In this document: one piece after another, positions 44,005 to 52,502 of the stretch | Layout of the letters: each line of letters starts with the position of its first letter | How positions within the stretch are numbered: position 1 is the stretch's first letter | Assembly: GCF_001708505.1 (NCBI RefSeq) | Contig: NZ_CP015992.1 | Coordinates: 1,798,001-1,862,000 of the forward strand | Length of the DNA stretch: 64,000 nt | Source of the DNA: Pseudomonas sp. TCU-HL1 | Lineage (GTDB): Bacteria > Pseudomonadota > Gammaproteobacteria > Pseudomonadales > Pseudomonadaceae | Direction of reading: 5' to 3' | The notes under the pieces: generated by a model | Told to the model about the DNA's origin: nothing | What the model saw: only the letters and a program-made list of their open reading frames with translations | Database searches by the model: none | Made by a program: the position numbers and the translations under genes

Positions 44005-46221
44005 TTACGCCGGACTCGAGTCCACGGGTCTCAGCGGCAGCACATTGCTGGTACCCAGCCCGTTGGGGTGATTCAGGACGTCTTCGATTGCCGCCAGCGG
44101 CTGGGGGCGGCTGAGCAGGTAGCCCTGGATGTAGTCGCAGCCATGGGCGCGAAGGAAGTCCAGTTGCTCGCGGGTCTCCACCCCTTCGGCCACCACCTGG
44201 AGATGCAGCGTATGGGCCATGCCGATGATGGCCTGGACGATTTCCATGTCGGCGTGGCTGCCGGGTATGTCCATGACGAAGGATCGGTCGATCTTCAGGG
44301 TGTCCAGGGGCAGGCGCTTCAGGTAGGCCAGGGATGAGTAGCCGGTGCCGAAGTCGTCGATGGAGATGGTCACACCCAGGTTGCGAATGCGTTCCAGCAG
44401 GTGCAGGGCCTGATTGACGTTACTCATGAGGGCGTTTTCAGTGACTTCCAGCTCCAGTCGCTGTGGGCGAATGCCGGTTTCCTTCAGGGCGCGCTGCACT
44501 TCATCCACCAATTCGTCGCGGCTGAGGTTCAGCGCCGAGCAGTTAACCGCCACGCGCAGTTCGTGGAAGCCCTGTGCGGCCAGGCTGGCAAGGTCGCGAC
44601 AGGCACGGTGCAAGACCCAGGCATCCAGTTTGGCGATGAAGCCATTGGCCTCGGCGACGCCGATGAACCGGTCCGGAGGGAGCATGCCCAGTTGCGGGTG
44701 CTGCCAGCGCACCAGGGCTTCCAGCTTGGTGACCACGCCGCTGTGCAGGTCGAGGATGGGCTGGTAATGGAGGAGCAGACCCTCGTCCTTGGCCAGGGCC
44801 AGGTGCAGCTCCTCTTCCAGCTGCAGCTCGAAGGTGGCCTTGTTTTTCAGATGGCGGCTGAAGAAGTGCAGATTGTTGCGCCCGCTGCTCTTGGCCTGGT
44901 AGAGCGCGAGGTCCGCATGTTTAAGCAGCTCCTCGCAGGTTTCGCCATCGTCCGGGAAGAGGCTGATACCGATACTGGTGGTCATGGTGACGTTGCGGCC
45001 GGCGAGGGTGATCGGTTCCTTCATGCGCTGCATGATGCGCTGCGAAAGCGCTTTGGCCTCCACCAGGTTGCTCAGACCGGCCAGCACGCAGAATTCATCG
45101 CCTCCCAGCCGGGCGATGACATCGTCGCGGCGCAGTACGCTGCGCACCCGTTCGGCTACCACCTTGAGCAGCTCATCGCCAGCGTCGTGGCCGAGACTGT
45201 CGTTGACGCGCTTGAAGTGGTCCACGTCCAGGAACATCACCGCCAACGACTGCTTGAACTGTGCATGGGCGTGCAGCTTTTCAGCGAAGAATTCGTTGAA
45301 CGCGCGGCGGTTGGGCAGGTTGGTCAGTGCGTCGAAGTGGGCGGCGTTCTGCAGCTTGGCCTTCACCTGCTCCAGTTCGTGAAGCAGGTTGCTGACATGC
45401 TGCAGGTCCAGTTCCTTGCGTTGCAGCTTCTTGTCGGCCCAGGCTACGCCCAGCGCACAGAGCAGCACCATGCCCGCAATCACCGAGAGGCTGAGCCCCA
45501 GTTGCAGGGCGTTGTCGGCGCGTTCGAGGTGCAGCTCGACGCCCGCCGGAACGGCCATCTGCAGGGCAAGCATGCCCGTGAAGTGCATGCTACAGATGGC
45601 CGCGCCCATGGCCAGGCTGGCGGGGACCTTCAGCAGTTGGTGGCCCTCTGTGCGCTCGCGGAAGAAGGCGGACATGAGGATGGCCGCCAGGCTGGCGGCG
45701 ACGGCGACACCGATGGAGATCGCCACCATGCCGGGGTGGTAGTACTGGGTCGCGACCGAGCGGATGGCGGCCATGCCGCAATAATGCATCGCCGCGATGC
45801 CCAGGCCGACGGCCAGAGCGGCTGCGAATGCTTGACGAGGCTCTACCTTGGGGCGGCCGAGGGTGTACATGCCGACCAGGGAAGCAGCGACCACGATCAA
45901 CAGGGAAAGGGCGGTGGTGGGGATGTCGTAATCGATGGTGACTGGTGCTTCGAACGCCAGCATTGCGATGAAATGCATCGCCCAGATGCCGCCTCCCAGG
46001 CAGCAGGCGCCCAACCAGCACCAGCGTCGTCGGGTTTCCGGCTGCTGGGCGTGGGCCACCCGCTCGGCCATGTCGAAGGCACAGTAGCCGGCGGCTGAAG
46101 CTACGAGGAACGCCAGCAGCACCAGCCAGCTGTTATGGGTGCAGGCCAACAGGATTTGACCGTCCGCAGGAAGCTCACTACTGAAACGCAGGCCCAGCCA
46201 ATCCATAGACGGAATTCCCAT
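44005..46221 (-). CDS. MHYT-GGDEF-EAL cyclic-di-GMP enzyme (MucR/NbdA-like)
   Basis: 738 residues. The N-terminal seven-helix MHYT sensor has three motifs (MHFIAM, MHYCGM, MHFTGM), predicted to bind copper and sense a diatomic gas. A GGDEF domain follows with RLGGDEFCVLAG, so the cyclase signature is intact. The C-terminal EAL domain has EALVRWQHP, ELEVTENALM and IDDFGTGYSSLAYLKRLPLD, all phosphodiesterase signatures. Both activities are therefore possible. The domain order equals that of Pseudomonas MucR and NbdA; an intact GGDEF argues for the MucR type. ATG 46221 and ATG 46206 are both possible starts. Confidence 0.88.
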   Translation of the reverse strand: MGIPSMDWLGLRFSSELPADGQILLACTHNSWLVLLAFLVASAAGYCAFDMAERVAHAQQPETRRRWCWLGACCLGGGIWAMHFIAMLAFEAPVTIDYDIPTTALSLLIVVAASLVGMYTLGRPKVEPRQAFAAALAVGLGIAAMHYCGMAAIRSVATQYYHPGMVAISIGVAVAASLAAILMSAFFRERTEGHQLLKVPASLAMGAAICSMHFTGMLALQMAVPAGVELHLERADNALQLGLSLSVIAGMVLLCALGVAWADKKLQRKELDLQHVSNLLHELEQVKAKLQNAAHFDALTNLPNRRAFNEFFAEKLHAHAQFKQSLAVMFLDVDHFKRVNDSLGHDAGDELLKVVAERVRSVLRRDDVIARLGGDEFCVLAGLSNLVEAKALSQRIMQRMKEPITLAGRNVTMTTSIGISLFPDDGETCEELLKHADLALYQAKSSGRNNLHFFSRHLKNKATFELQLEEELHLALAKDEGLLLHYQPILDLHSGVVTKLEALVRWQHPQLGMLPPDRFIGVAEANGFIAKLDAWVLHRACRDLASLAAQGFHELRVAVNCSALNLSRDELVDEVQRALKETGIRPQRLELEVTENALMSNVNQALHLLERIRNLGVTISIDDFGTGYSSLAYLKRLPLDTLKIDRSFVMDIPGSHADMEIVQAIIGMAHTLHLQVVAEGVETREQLDFLRAHGCDYIQGYLLSRPQPLAAIEDVLNHPNGLGTSNVLPLRPVDSSPA

Positions 46222-46505
46222 GCAGGCGGTTCAAGAGCGGGGGAGGGAGTTGCTGGCACAATGCTGTCAGTGTAGCCAGTGTGGACGGCTGACCTTGCAC
46301 GTGCGTACTCGGGCGCCAAACGGTCGTCAGGAGGGGATAGCTGGTATGGCGCAGGTCGTATGTCGAGCGCCCGCACCCTGGCAGCATTGGGTTACATAAA
46401 TGCCACGAATTGTCGCAGACAGTGGCCAGCAGGACGCTCTAGATTGCAGCATTGAGCCCGGCTTGCGGTTATCCGGGCGCCTGACAACAACAACGAGACC
46501 GACTC

Positions 46506-47831
46506 ATGCAACAATCTCCTCAAGCGGGCAATGCCTGGCGCGTGCTCTTCCTGCTGTTCCTGGCTAACCTGTTCAATTTCTTCGACCGGACCATCCCGGC
46601 CATCATCATCGAGCCGGTGCGCCATGAGTGGAGCCTGAGTGACTTCCAGCTGGGCCTGATCGGTACCGCCTTCACCCTGGTCTACGCCGTGGCCGGCGTG
46701 CCGCTGGGGCGCATGGCGGACACCGGCGCACGCAGGAAGATCATGGGCTGGGGCCTGGCGGTGTGGAGTGGGCTGACGGCTGTGAATGGTCTGGCCTGGA
46801 ACTTCTGGAGCTTCCTGCTGGTGCGCATGGGCGTCGGTATCGGTGAGGCCAGTTATGCGCCTGCGGCCAACTCGCTGATTGGTGACCTGTTCCCGGCCCA
46901 CAAACGCGCCCGCGCCATGGGCATCTTCATGCTGGGCCTGCCGCTGGGCCTCGTGCTGGCTTTCTTCACGATCGGCGCGATGGTCAAGGCGTTCGACAGC
47001 TGGCGCGCACCCTTCTTCATTGCTGCCGTGCCGGGGCTGCTCCTGGCGATCTTCATGTTCTTCATCAAGGAACCAGCCCGCGGTGCCGCGGAGTCGGTGC
47101 AGGTCGCCGTTACACCGCTGGACAAGCCGCTGCGTCGGGTCCTGGCGATTCGTACGTTCTGGTGGCTGACCCTGGCGGGACTGACCTACAACTTCGCCAC
47201 CTACGCGACCAACTCCTTCATGGTGCCGATGCTGCAGCGCTACTTCCTGATGCCGCTGGAACAGGCGGCCATCGCGACCGGCATCATCACTGGCCTGACC
47301 GGGCTGGTGGGCTTGACCCTCGGTGGCTGGGTGGCAGACAAGGTTCACCAGAAATCCGAGCGTGGACGCCTGCTGCTGGCCGCCTTCAGCATGCTGGTGG
47401 CGGCGGTTTGCACCGGTTATGCGCTACTGGCCGGCCGGATCGAGATCGGGCTGTTCGTGGGCGTATTCAGCGTTGGCTGGCTGTTCGCCTACAACTTTTA
47501 TACCTGCGTCTACACCGCCATCCAGGACGTGGTCGAACCGCGTCTGCGGGCGACGGCCATGGCGCTGTTCTTTGCCGGCCTCTACCTGCTGGGCGGCGGT
47601 CTCGGCCCAGTCGTGGTGGGCCTGCTGTCGGACCATTATTCCCAGGCCGCGATGCTGGTGGCGGGTGCCAGCGAGATGAACGAGACGTTCAAGGCCGTGG
47701 GGCTGCACAACGCGCTGTTCCTGGTGCCAGTCGCGCTCACCCTGACCATGCTGGCATTGTTCCAGGCCGCGCGTTGCTTCGTGCGGGATGCGGCGAGCAT
47801 GCGCCAGGGGCTGGTGGCAGCTGCGGCCTGA
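46506..47831 (+). CDS. MFS transporter (spinster-like)
   Basis: 441 residues, 12 helices. LLFLANLFNFFDRTIPAIII, then GTAFTLVYAVAGVPLGRMAD with TGARRKIM (the MFS loop 2-3 signature), and GEASYAPAANSLIGDLFP are typical of the spinster group of major facilitator proteins. Substrate unknown; relatives move lipids, sugars or aromatic acids. The ribosome site is weak. It converges on rapA with a shared terminator. Confidence 0.85.
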   Translation: MQQSPQAGNAWRVLFLLFLANLFNFFDRTIPAIIIEPVRHEWSLSDFQLGLIGTAFTLVYAVAGVPLGRMADTGARRKIMGWGLAVWSGLTAVNGLAWNFWSFLLVRMGVGIGEASYAPAANSLIGDLFPAHKRARAMGIFMLGLPLGLVLAFFTIGAMVKAFDSWRAPFFIAAVPGLLLAIFMFFIKEPARGAAESVQVAVTPLDKPLRRVLAIRTFWWLTLAGLTYNFATYATNSFMVPMLQRYFLMPLEQAAIATGIITGLTGLVGLTLGGWVADKVHQKSERGRLLLAAFSMLVAAVCTGYALLAGRIEIGLFVGVFSVGWLFAYNFYTCVYTAIQDVVEPRLRATAMALFFAGLYLLGGGLGPVVVGLLSDHYSQAAMLVAGASEMNETFKAVGLHNALFLVPVALTLTMLALFQAARCFVRDAASMRQGLVAAAA

Positions 47832-47853
47832 TAGTCGTCGACATCCGAATGTA

Positions 47854-47879
47854 AAACGGCCCGCGATTGCGGGCCGTTT
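47854..47879. terminator. Bidirectional terminator between the MFS gene and rapA
   Basis: Stem AAACGGCCCGC/GCGGGCCGTTT (11 bp) with a GATT loop, with A and T tracts on each flank, so it can serve both convergent genes. Confidence 0.85.
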
Positions 47880-47920
47880 CATTGAGCGTGTTGATTGCCA
47901 GGCAGCCCACGAACCGTCCG

Positions 47921-50770
47921 TCAGCCGGCCACCAGAACCCGGATCGACTCCAGGCGCAGGGCGGCCTTGTCCAGCAGTACGAGGCCTTCGTCGCGCTGGT
48001 GGCGCACGGCTTCAAGTTCACTGTCGCGCACGCTGGGGTTGACCGCCTGGAGCGCGGTGAGGCGCGCCAGTTCTTCATCCAGCTCGGCTTTCAGGCGACG
48101 CTGGGCCTCGGTCACGCGCTCGACGTGACGCGGGGCGACTTTGGCTTCAGCGGCGTTGATCTGGGCGGCGAGGACATCGCGCTGGGCCTGGACGAACTTG
48201 TTGGCGCTGCCGCGTGGCACGCTTTCCAGTTGATCGTTCAGGGTTTCGAAGCCGACCTTGGGCGCCAGGTCGTTGCCGTTGGCGTCCAGCAGGCAACGCA
48301 GGGCCTTGGGCGGCAGGAAGCGGCCCAGCTGCAAGCTGCGCGGGGCAACCACTTCGCTGACATAGAGCAGTTCCAGCAGCACGGTGCCAGGCTTGAGCGC
48401 CTTGTTCTTGATCAGGGCTACGGCGGTGTTGCCCATGGAGCCGGAGAGCACCAGGTCCATGCCGCCCTGCACCATGGGGTGTTCCCAGGTGAGGAACTGC
48501 ATGTCTTCGCGGGACAGGGCCTGGTTGCGGTCGTAGGTGACTGTCACGCCCTCGTCATCGCCCAGGGGGAAGCCGGCGTCGAGCATCTTCTCCCCCGGCT
48601 TGAGCACCAGGGCGTTCTCGGAGTGGTCTTCGCTGTCGATACCGAAGGCTTCGAACAGGCTTTCCATATAAATAGGCAGGGCGAACTGGTCGTCCTGTTC
48701 GAGGATCTCCTCGACCAGGCGCTCGCCTTCGCCGGCACCGCCGGAATTGAGCTCCAGCAGACGGTCGCGGCCATTGTGCAGTTCGCCTTCCAGGCGCTTG
48801 CGCTCGGCTTCGGCTTCGTCGACCAGGGCTTGCCATTGGCTGTCGTCGCCACCGTCCAGCAGGGGCAGCAGGCGTGGGCCGAACTGGTGCTGCAGGGCGC
48901 TGCCAGTGGGGCAGGTGGCGAGGAAGGCGTTCAGTGCCTGGTGGTACCACTGGAACAGGCGTTCCTGCGGGCTGGTTTCCAGGTAAGGCACGTGCAGCTG
49001 GATGGTGTGCTTCTGGCCGATCCGGTCGAGACGGCCGATACGCTGCTCCAGCAGGTCCGGGTGGGCCGGCAGGTCGAACAGCACCAGGTGGTGGGCGAAC
49101 TGGAAGTTGCGGCCTTCGGAGCCGATTTCAGAGCAGATCAGCACCTGGGCACCGAACTCCTCGTCCGCGAAGTAAGCGGCGGCGCGGTCGCGCTCGAGGA
49201 TGCTCATTCCCTCGTGGAACACGGTGGCGGGGATGCCGGAGCGCACGCGCAGGGCATCTTCCAGGTCCAGGGCGGTCTCGGCGTGGGCGCAGATCACCAG
49301 GACCTTGAACCTCTTGAGCATCTTCAGGGTGTCGATCAACCATTCCACGCGCGGGTCGAAGCGCCACCAGCGCTCGGAGTCGTCGCTGCTGTCCTGCTGG
49401 GACTGGAAACTGACCTCCGGGTACAGGTCAGGGTGCTCGCCGATGGGCAGCTCCATGTACTCGGACGGGTTGGGCAGCGGGTAGGGGTGCAGCTGGCGCT
49501 CGGGGAAGCCCTGTACGGCGGCGCGGGTGTTGCGGAACAGCACGCGGCCGGTGCCATGGCGGTCCAGCAGTTCGCGTACCAGTCGCGGCGCGGCTTCGGT
49601 GTCGCCAGCGGCCAGGGCCTGGAGCAGGCCTTCGCCTTCTTCGCCCAGGAAGCCCTTGATGGTGGCTTCAGCCTTGTCGCTCAGGCGACCCTGGTCCAGC
49701 AGTTCCTGGACGGCTTCGGCCACCGGACGGTAGTTGGCGCTTTCGGCGCGGAAGGCGTCCAGATCGTGGAAGCGGCTCGGGTCCAGCAGGCGCAGGCGCG
49801 CGAAGTGGCTTTCCAGGCCCAGTTGTTCCGGGGTCGCGGTCAGCAGCAGCACCCCGGGGATGATCTCGGCCAGTTGCTCCACTAGGCGGTATTCGGGGCT
49901 CGCCTGCTCCGGGTGCCAGACCAGGTGGTGGGCTTCGTCGACCACGAGCAGGTCCCAGCCAGCGGCAAAGGCCGCGTCCTGGGCACGCTCGCTTTCTTTC
50001 AGCCACTCCAGCGAAACCAGGGCCAACTGGGTGTCTTCGAAGGGGTTGCTGGCATCGCTTTCGGCAAAGCGCTCGGCGTCGAACAGGGCCACTTGCAGGT
50101 TGAAGCGGCGGCGCATTTCCACCAGCCACTGGTGCTGGAGGTTTTCCGGGACCAGGATCAGCACCCGGCTGGCGCGGCCGGAAATCAGCTGGCGATGGAT
50201 CACAAGGCCCGCTTCGATGGTCTTGCCCAGCCCCACTTCGTCGGCCAGCAGTACGCGCGGCGCAACGCGATCGGCCACTTCACGGGCAATGTGCAATTGG
50301 TGGGCGATGGGCTGGGCGCGAGCGCCGGAGAGGCCCCAGAGCGGGGACTGCAGCTGGCGGGAGTTGTGCTCCAGGCTGTGATAGCGCAGGGCGAACCAGT
50401 TCAGCGGGTCGATCTGGCCGGCGAACAGGCGGTCGCTGGCCAGGCGGAACTGGATGAAGTTGTTCAGCTGGGTTTCCGGCAGGGTCCGGGGCTCGTTCTG
50501 AGCGGTGATGCCGTGGTAGACCAGCAGGCCGTCGATGTCTTCGACTTCCTGGACGTTGAGCTTCCAGCCATCGAAGTGAGTGATTTCGTCGCCAGGGGCG
50601 AATCGCACACGGGTCAGGGGCGCGTTGCGCAGCGCATACTGGCGGGTTTCGCCAGTCGCCGGGTAGAGCACTGTAAGCAGGCGTCCATCCGTTGCCAGGA
50701 TGGTTCCGAGCCCCAGTTCCGCTTCGCTGTCACTGATCCAGCGTTGCCCCGGTTCATACTGCTGCGCCAT
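47921..50770 (-). CDS. rapA: RNA polymerase-associated ATPase/helicase RapA
   Basis: 949 residues. The Swi2/Snf2 motifs are in order: LLADEVGLGKTIEAGLVIH (I), LILVPENLQHQWLVEM (Ia), LLVVDEAHHL (II), LLLTATPEQLG (III), VLICSEIGSEGRNFQFA (V) and QRIGRLDRIGQKHTI (VI). An N-terminal Tudor-like region, QRWISDSEAELGLGTILATD, and a long C-terminal part are as in E. coli RapA. It recycles RNA polymerase from post-termination complexes. ATG 50770 is supported by GGGAG upstream. Confidence 0.95.
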   Translation of the reverse strand: MAQQYEPGQRWISDSEAELGLGTILATDGRLLTVLYPATGETRQYALRNAPLTRVRFAPGDEITHFDGWKLNVQEVEDIDGLLVYHGITAQNEPRTLPETQLNNFIQFRLASDRLFAGQIDPLNWFALRYHSLEHNSRQLQSPLWGLSGARAQPIAHQLHIAREVADRVAPRVLLADEVGLGKTIEAGLVIHRQLISGRASRVLILVPENLQHQWLVEMRRRFNLQVALFDAERFAESDASNPFEDTQLALVSLEWLKESERAQDAAFAAGWDLLVVDEAHHLVWHPEQASPEYRLVEQLAEIIPGVLLLTATPEQLGLESHFARLRLLDPSRFHDLDAFRAESANYRPVAEAVQELLDQGRLSDKAEATIKGFLGEEGEGLLQALAAGDTEAAPRLVRELLDRHGTGRVLFRNTRAAVQGFPERQLHPYPLPNPSEYMELPIGEHPDLYPEVSFQSQQDSSDDSERWWRFDPRVEWLIDTLKMLKRFKVLVICAHAETALDLEDALRVRSGIPATVFHEGMSILERDRAAAYFADEEFGAQVLICSEIGSEGRNFQFAHHLVLFDLPAHPDLLEQRIGRLDRIGQKHTIQLHVPYLETSPQERLFQWYHQALNAFLATCPTGSALQHQFGPRLLPLLDGGDDSQWQALVDEAEAERKRLEGELHNGRDRLLELNSGGAGEGERLVEEILEQDDQFALPIYMESLFEAFGIDSEDHSENALVLKPGEKMLDAGFPLGDDEGVTVTYDRNQALSREDMQFLTWEHPMVQGGMDLVLSGSMGNTAVALIKNKALKPGTVLLELLYVSEVVAPRSLQLGRFLPPKALRCLLDANGNDLAPKVGFETLNDQLESVPRGSANKFVQAQRDVLAAQINAAEAKVAPRHVERVTEAQRRLKAELDEELARLTALQAVNPSVRDSELEAVRHQRDEGLVLLDKAALRLESIRVLVAG

Positions 50771-50925
50771 GCGTGTCTCCCTGTTGTGAAAAAAGCCGGC
50801 TATGGTAACGGAACGCAATGCGCAGGGCGACGCCAGATGCGGGCCGTATGTCCGCAAAAGTGTAGCGAGCGGCGGTAAAGAAGCGCCCAATGCGGCCGAC
50901 AGACTGACCAAAGGAGGGCTTCATC

Positions 50926-51222
50926 ATGTTGCCACCCATTCCCCAGGGTCTGGTCCCTGTCACTGCCCAGCAGGACGTGGTCAAGCCACGCCCGGACATC
51001 CCGCCGGTCACGCCGATGCAGGAGAGCGCCCAGGAAAGCTCCGTCGGCCTGGACAAGCGCCATCCCCAGGAAACCGAGGAGTTGCTGCGCGAAGAGCAGC
51101 GCCGTCGCCAGCGGCGTGGCTATACACCACAGGAACTGGCTGCGGGGGATGTGGCAGAGGAAGACCAGGCCGTTCTGGAGGAGCTGCCGAGGCAGGGACT
51201 GTGGGTGGATGTGGAGGTCTGA
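50926..51222 (+). CDS. Small hydrophilic protein of unknown function
   Basis: 98 residues; AAAGGAGG precedes the ATG. A Pro-rich start (LPPIPQGLVPVTAQQDVVKP) and a charged coiled part (ETEELLREEQRRRQRRGYTP) give no fold clue. Similar small proteins are common next to rapA in Pseudomonas. It is divergent from rapA by 155 bp, and upstream of alkB. Confidence 0.65.
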   Translation: MLPPIPQGLVPVTAQQDVVKPRPDIPPVTPMQESAQESSVGLDKRHPQETEELLREEQRRRQRRGYTPQELAAGDVAEEDQAVLEELPRQGLWVDVEV

Positions 51223-51260
51223 GGCAGAATGAGCCATCTCCCTTGCTGAAGCCGACGCCG

Positions 51261-51854
51261 GTGGACCTGTTCGACGATATCCCCCTCCAGCTGCCCGACG
51301 CCGAACTGCGCTACGAGCCGCACTTCCTCTCCCCGAGCGAAGCCCGCGACTGGCTGGAACGGCTGGTGGCCGAGACGCCCTGGGACCAGCCCCAGGTCTA
51401 CCTCCATGGCCGCTATTATCCGGTTCCGCGCCTTGTGGCCTGGTACGGCGACCCGGAGGCGAGCTACCGCTATTCCGGCCTGACTCACCAACCTTTGCCC
51501 TGGACGCCGCTGCTGGCGGAAATTCGTGCGCGCGTCGAGCAAGCCGCAGGGCAGACGCTCAATGGGGTGTTGCTCAACTACTACCGCGACGGCCAGGACT
51601 CAATGGGCTGGCACAGCGACGACGAGCCGGAGTTGGGGCGCAATCCGTTGATCGCGTCCCTCAACCTGGGCGGCACCCGCCGTTTCGACTTGCGCCGCAA
51701 GGGCGCGAGCCGCGTCGAACACTCCCTGGAACTGGGCAATGGTGCGCTACTGGTCATGAGCGGGCCGACGCAGCATTATTGGCAACATCAGGTGGCGAAG
51801 ACCCGTACCCCTTGCGCCCCCCGACTCAATCTCACTTTCCGCTGGATCCGCTGA
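51261..51854 (+). CDS. alkB: Alpha-ketoglutarate-dependent DNA repair dioxygenase AlkB
   Basis: 197 residues from GTG 51261; TTG 51243 in the same frame is an alternative, and no ATG is available. The Fe(II) ligands are His and Asp in MGWHSDDEPE, and His in HYWQHQ. The 2-oxoglutarate Arg pair is in RLNLTFRWIR, and NYYRDGQDSMGWH is the usual context. It repairs 1-methyladenine and 3-methylcytosine by oxidative demethylation. It is translationally coupled to the following small gene (TGATG at 51852). Confidence 0.88.
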   Translation: MDLFDDIPLQLPDAELRYEPHFLSPSEARDWLERLVAETPWDQPQVYLHGRYYPVPRLVAWYGDPEASYRYSGLTHQPLPWTPLLAEIRARVEQAAGQTLNGVLLNYYRDGQDSMGWHSDDEPELGRNPLIASLNLGGTRRFDLRRKGASRVEHSLELGNGALLVMSGPTQHYWQHQVAKTRTPCAPRLNLTFRWIR

Positions 51855-52018
51855 TGAGCAACGACGACAACCTGATCGACTTCGGCGCCGAGCGCGACAA
51901 GCGCATCCACGACCTCAACGACAAGCGCCTCAACGACATGCGCAAGGCATTCGAGCAGGCGATGCCCCTTTCGCTGCCCAAGGGCAAGAAGGGCGGCAAG
52001 AAGACGAAGAAGCGCTGA
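51854..52018 (+). CDS. 54-residue basic-tailed protein
   Basis: The ATG overlaps the alkB stop. The sequence is a charged helix (DKRIHDLNDKRLNDMRKAFE) and a Lys-rich tail (PKGKKGGKKTKKR), which could bind nucleic acid. Co-translation with AlkB suggests, without proof, a linked role. Not a recognised family. Confidence 0.55.
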   Translation: MSNDDNLIDFGAERDKRIHDLNDKRLNDMRKAFEQAMPLSLPKGKKGGKKTKKR

Positions 52019-52067
52019 GGCTGCCCGGCCTTCCCCCGGCGACCCTCCGAGATCCTGTCCACCTCTT

Positions 52068-52109
52068 TGTGGGAGCGAATTCATTCGCGAATGAATTCGC
52101 TCCCACAAG
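52068..52109. repeat. Complete REP palindrome
   Basis: TTGTGGGAGCGAATTCATTC, then GCGAATGAATTCGCTCCCACAA: a perfect inverted repeat of about 42 bp, the archetype of the family in this window. Confidence 0.85.
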
Positions 52110-52150
52110 ACAGCTTTCCCCCCTTCCCCTTGTCTCACACCTTCCGAAAA

Positions 52151-52164
52151 TTGACCTGGATCAG
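52151..52164. promoter_or_regulatory. Anr/Fnr-like box, upstream, imperfect
   Basis: TTGACCTGGATCAG fits TTGAT-N4-ATCAA at eight of ten positions. It is 50 bp from the perfect box at 52201. Confidence 0.6.
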
Positions 52165-52200
52165 TATCCCGCCAGCCTTCTTGCAGGCCCATGGAGGCGA

Positions 52201-52214
52201 TTGATCCAGATCAA
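52201..52214. promoter_or_regulatory. Perfect Anr/Fnr box
   Basis: TTGATCCAGATCAA matches the Anr/Fnr consensus exactly. It is 69 bp before the ccoM start, close to the spacing expected for a class II (-41.5) site with a short leader. It predicts low-oxygen induction. Confidence 0.85.
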
Positions 52215-52283
52215 TTTTCCGCCCCTGCCGTGCGAGTAACTTGAACCCATCGAAGCAACAACGCCAAACGCAGGAGGCACATG

Positions 52284-52400
52284 ATGTTCGTCGATGTAGT
52301 GGTTCTCGCCGGTATCGGCACCGTCGGTCTCATGGTCGCCTTCTTCGCCGGTGTTGGTTACTTCATCTGGAAGGACTCGCACAAACGCAAGCCGCGTTGA
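52284..52400 (+). CDS. ccoM: CcoM-like small subunit of cbb3-type cytochrome oxidase
   Basis: 38 residues: FVDVVVLAGIGTVGLMVAFF, then AGVGYFIWKDSHKRKPR. It is a single membrane helix with a short positive C-terminus and the FxWKD end of CcoM, an assembly/stability subunit of cbb3 oxidase described in Pseudomonas stutzeri. AGGAGG at 52272-52277 favours ATG 52284 over 52281. It is monocistronic, with an Anr box before it and a strong terminator after it. The gene is too short for usual ORF cut-offs and is easily missed. Confidence 0.8.
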   Translation: MFVDVVVLAGIGTVGLMVAFFAGVGYFIWKDSHKRKPR

Positions 52401-52433
52401 GTTCTCTGGGTTTACAGGCACGCAAGGCACCTC

Positions 52434-52459
52434 GGGCGACTTCGGTCGCCCATTTTTTT
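52434..52459 (+). terminator. Intrinsic terminator of ccoM
   Basis: GGGCGAC, TTCG loop, GTCGCCC, then A and seven T. The next gene begins 44 bp later. Confidence 0.9.
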
Positions 52460-52502
52460 GTCCCCGCTTTTCTTCCATCGCGGCCCGCGCCAGACTGGCG
52501 CC

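Noticed and set aside
43868..44071. 67-codon frame starting in MITE copy 2 as a gene
   Set aside because: Half of it is MITE and half is antisense to the 3' end of the EAL gene; kept only as an observation about outward frames.
47867..49885. 672-codon plus-strand frame opposite rapA
   Set aside because: Complement of the Swi2/Snf2 helicase gene; no ribosome site and no recognisable domain.
52068..52109. REP palindromes as CRISPR repeats
   Set aside because: They are dispersed single or paired units with no regular spacers and lie between unrelated genes.
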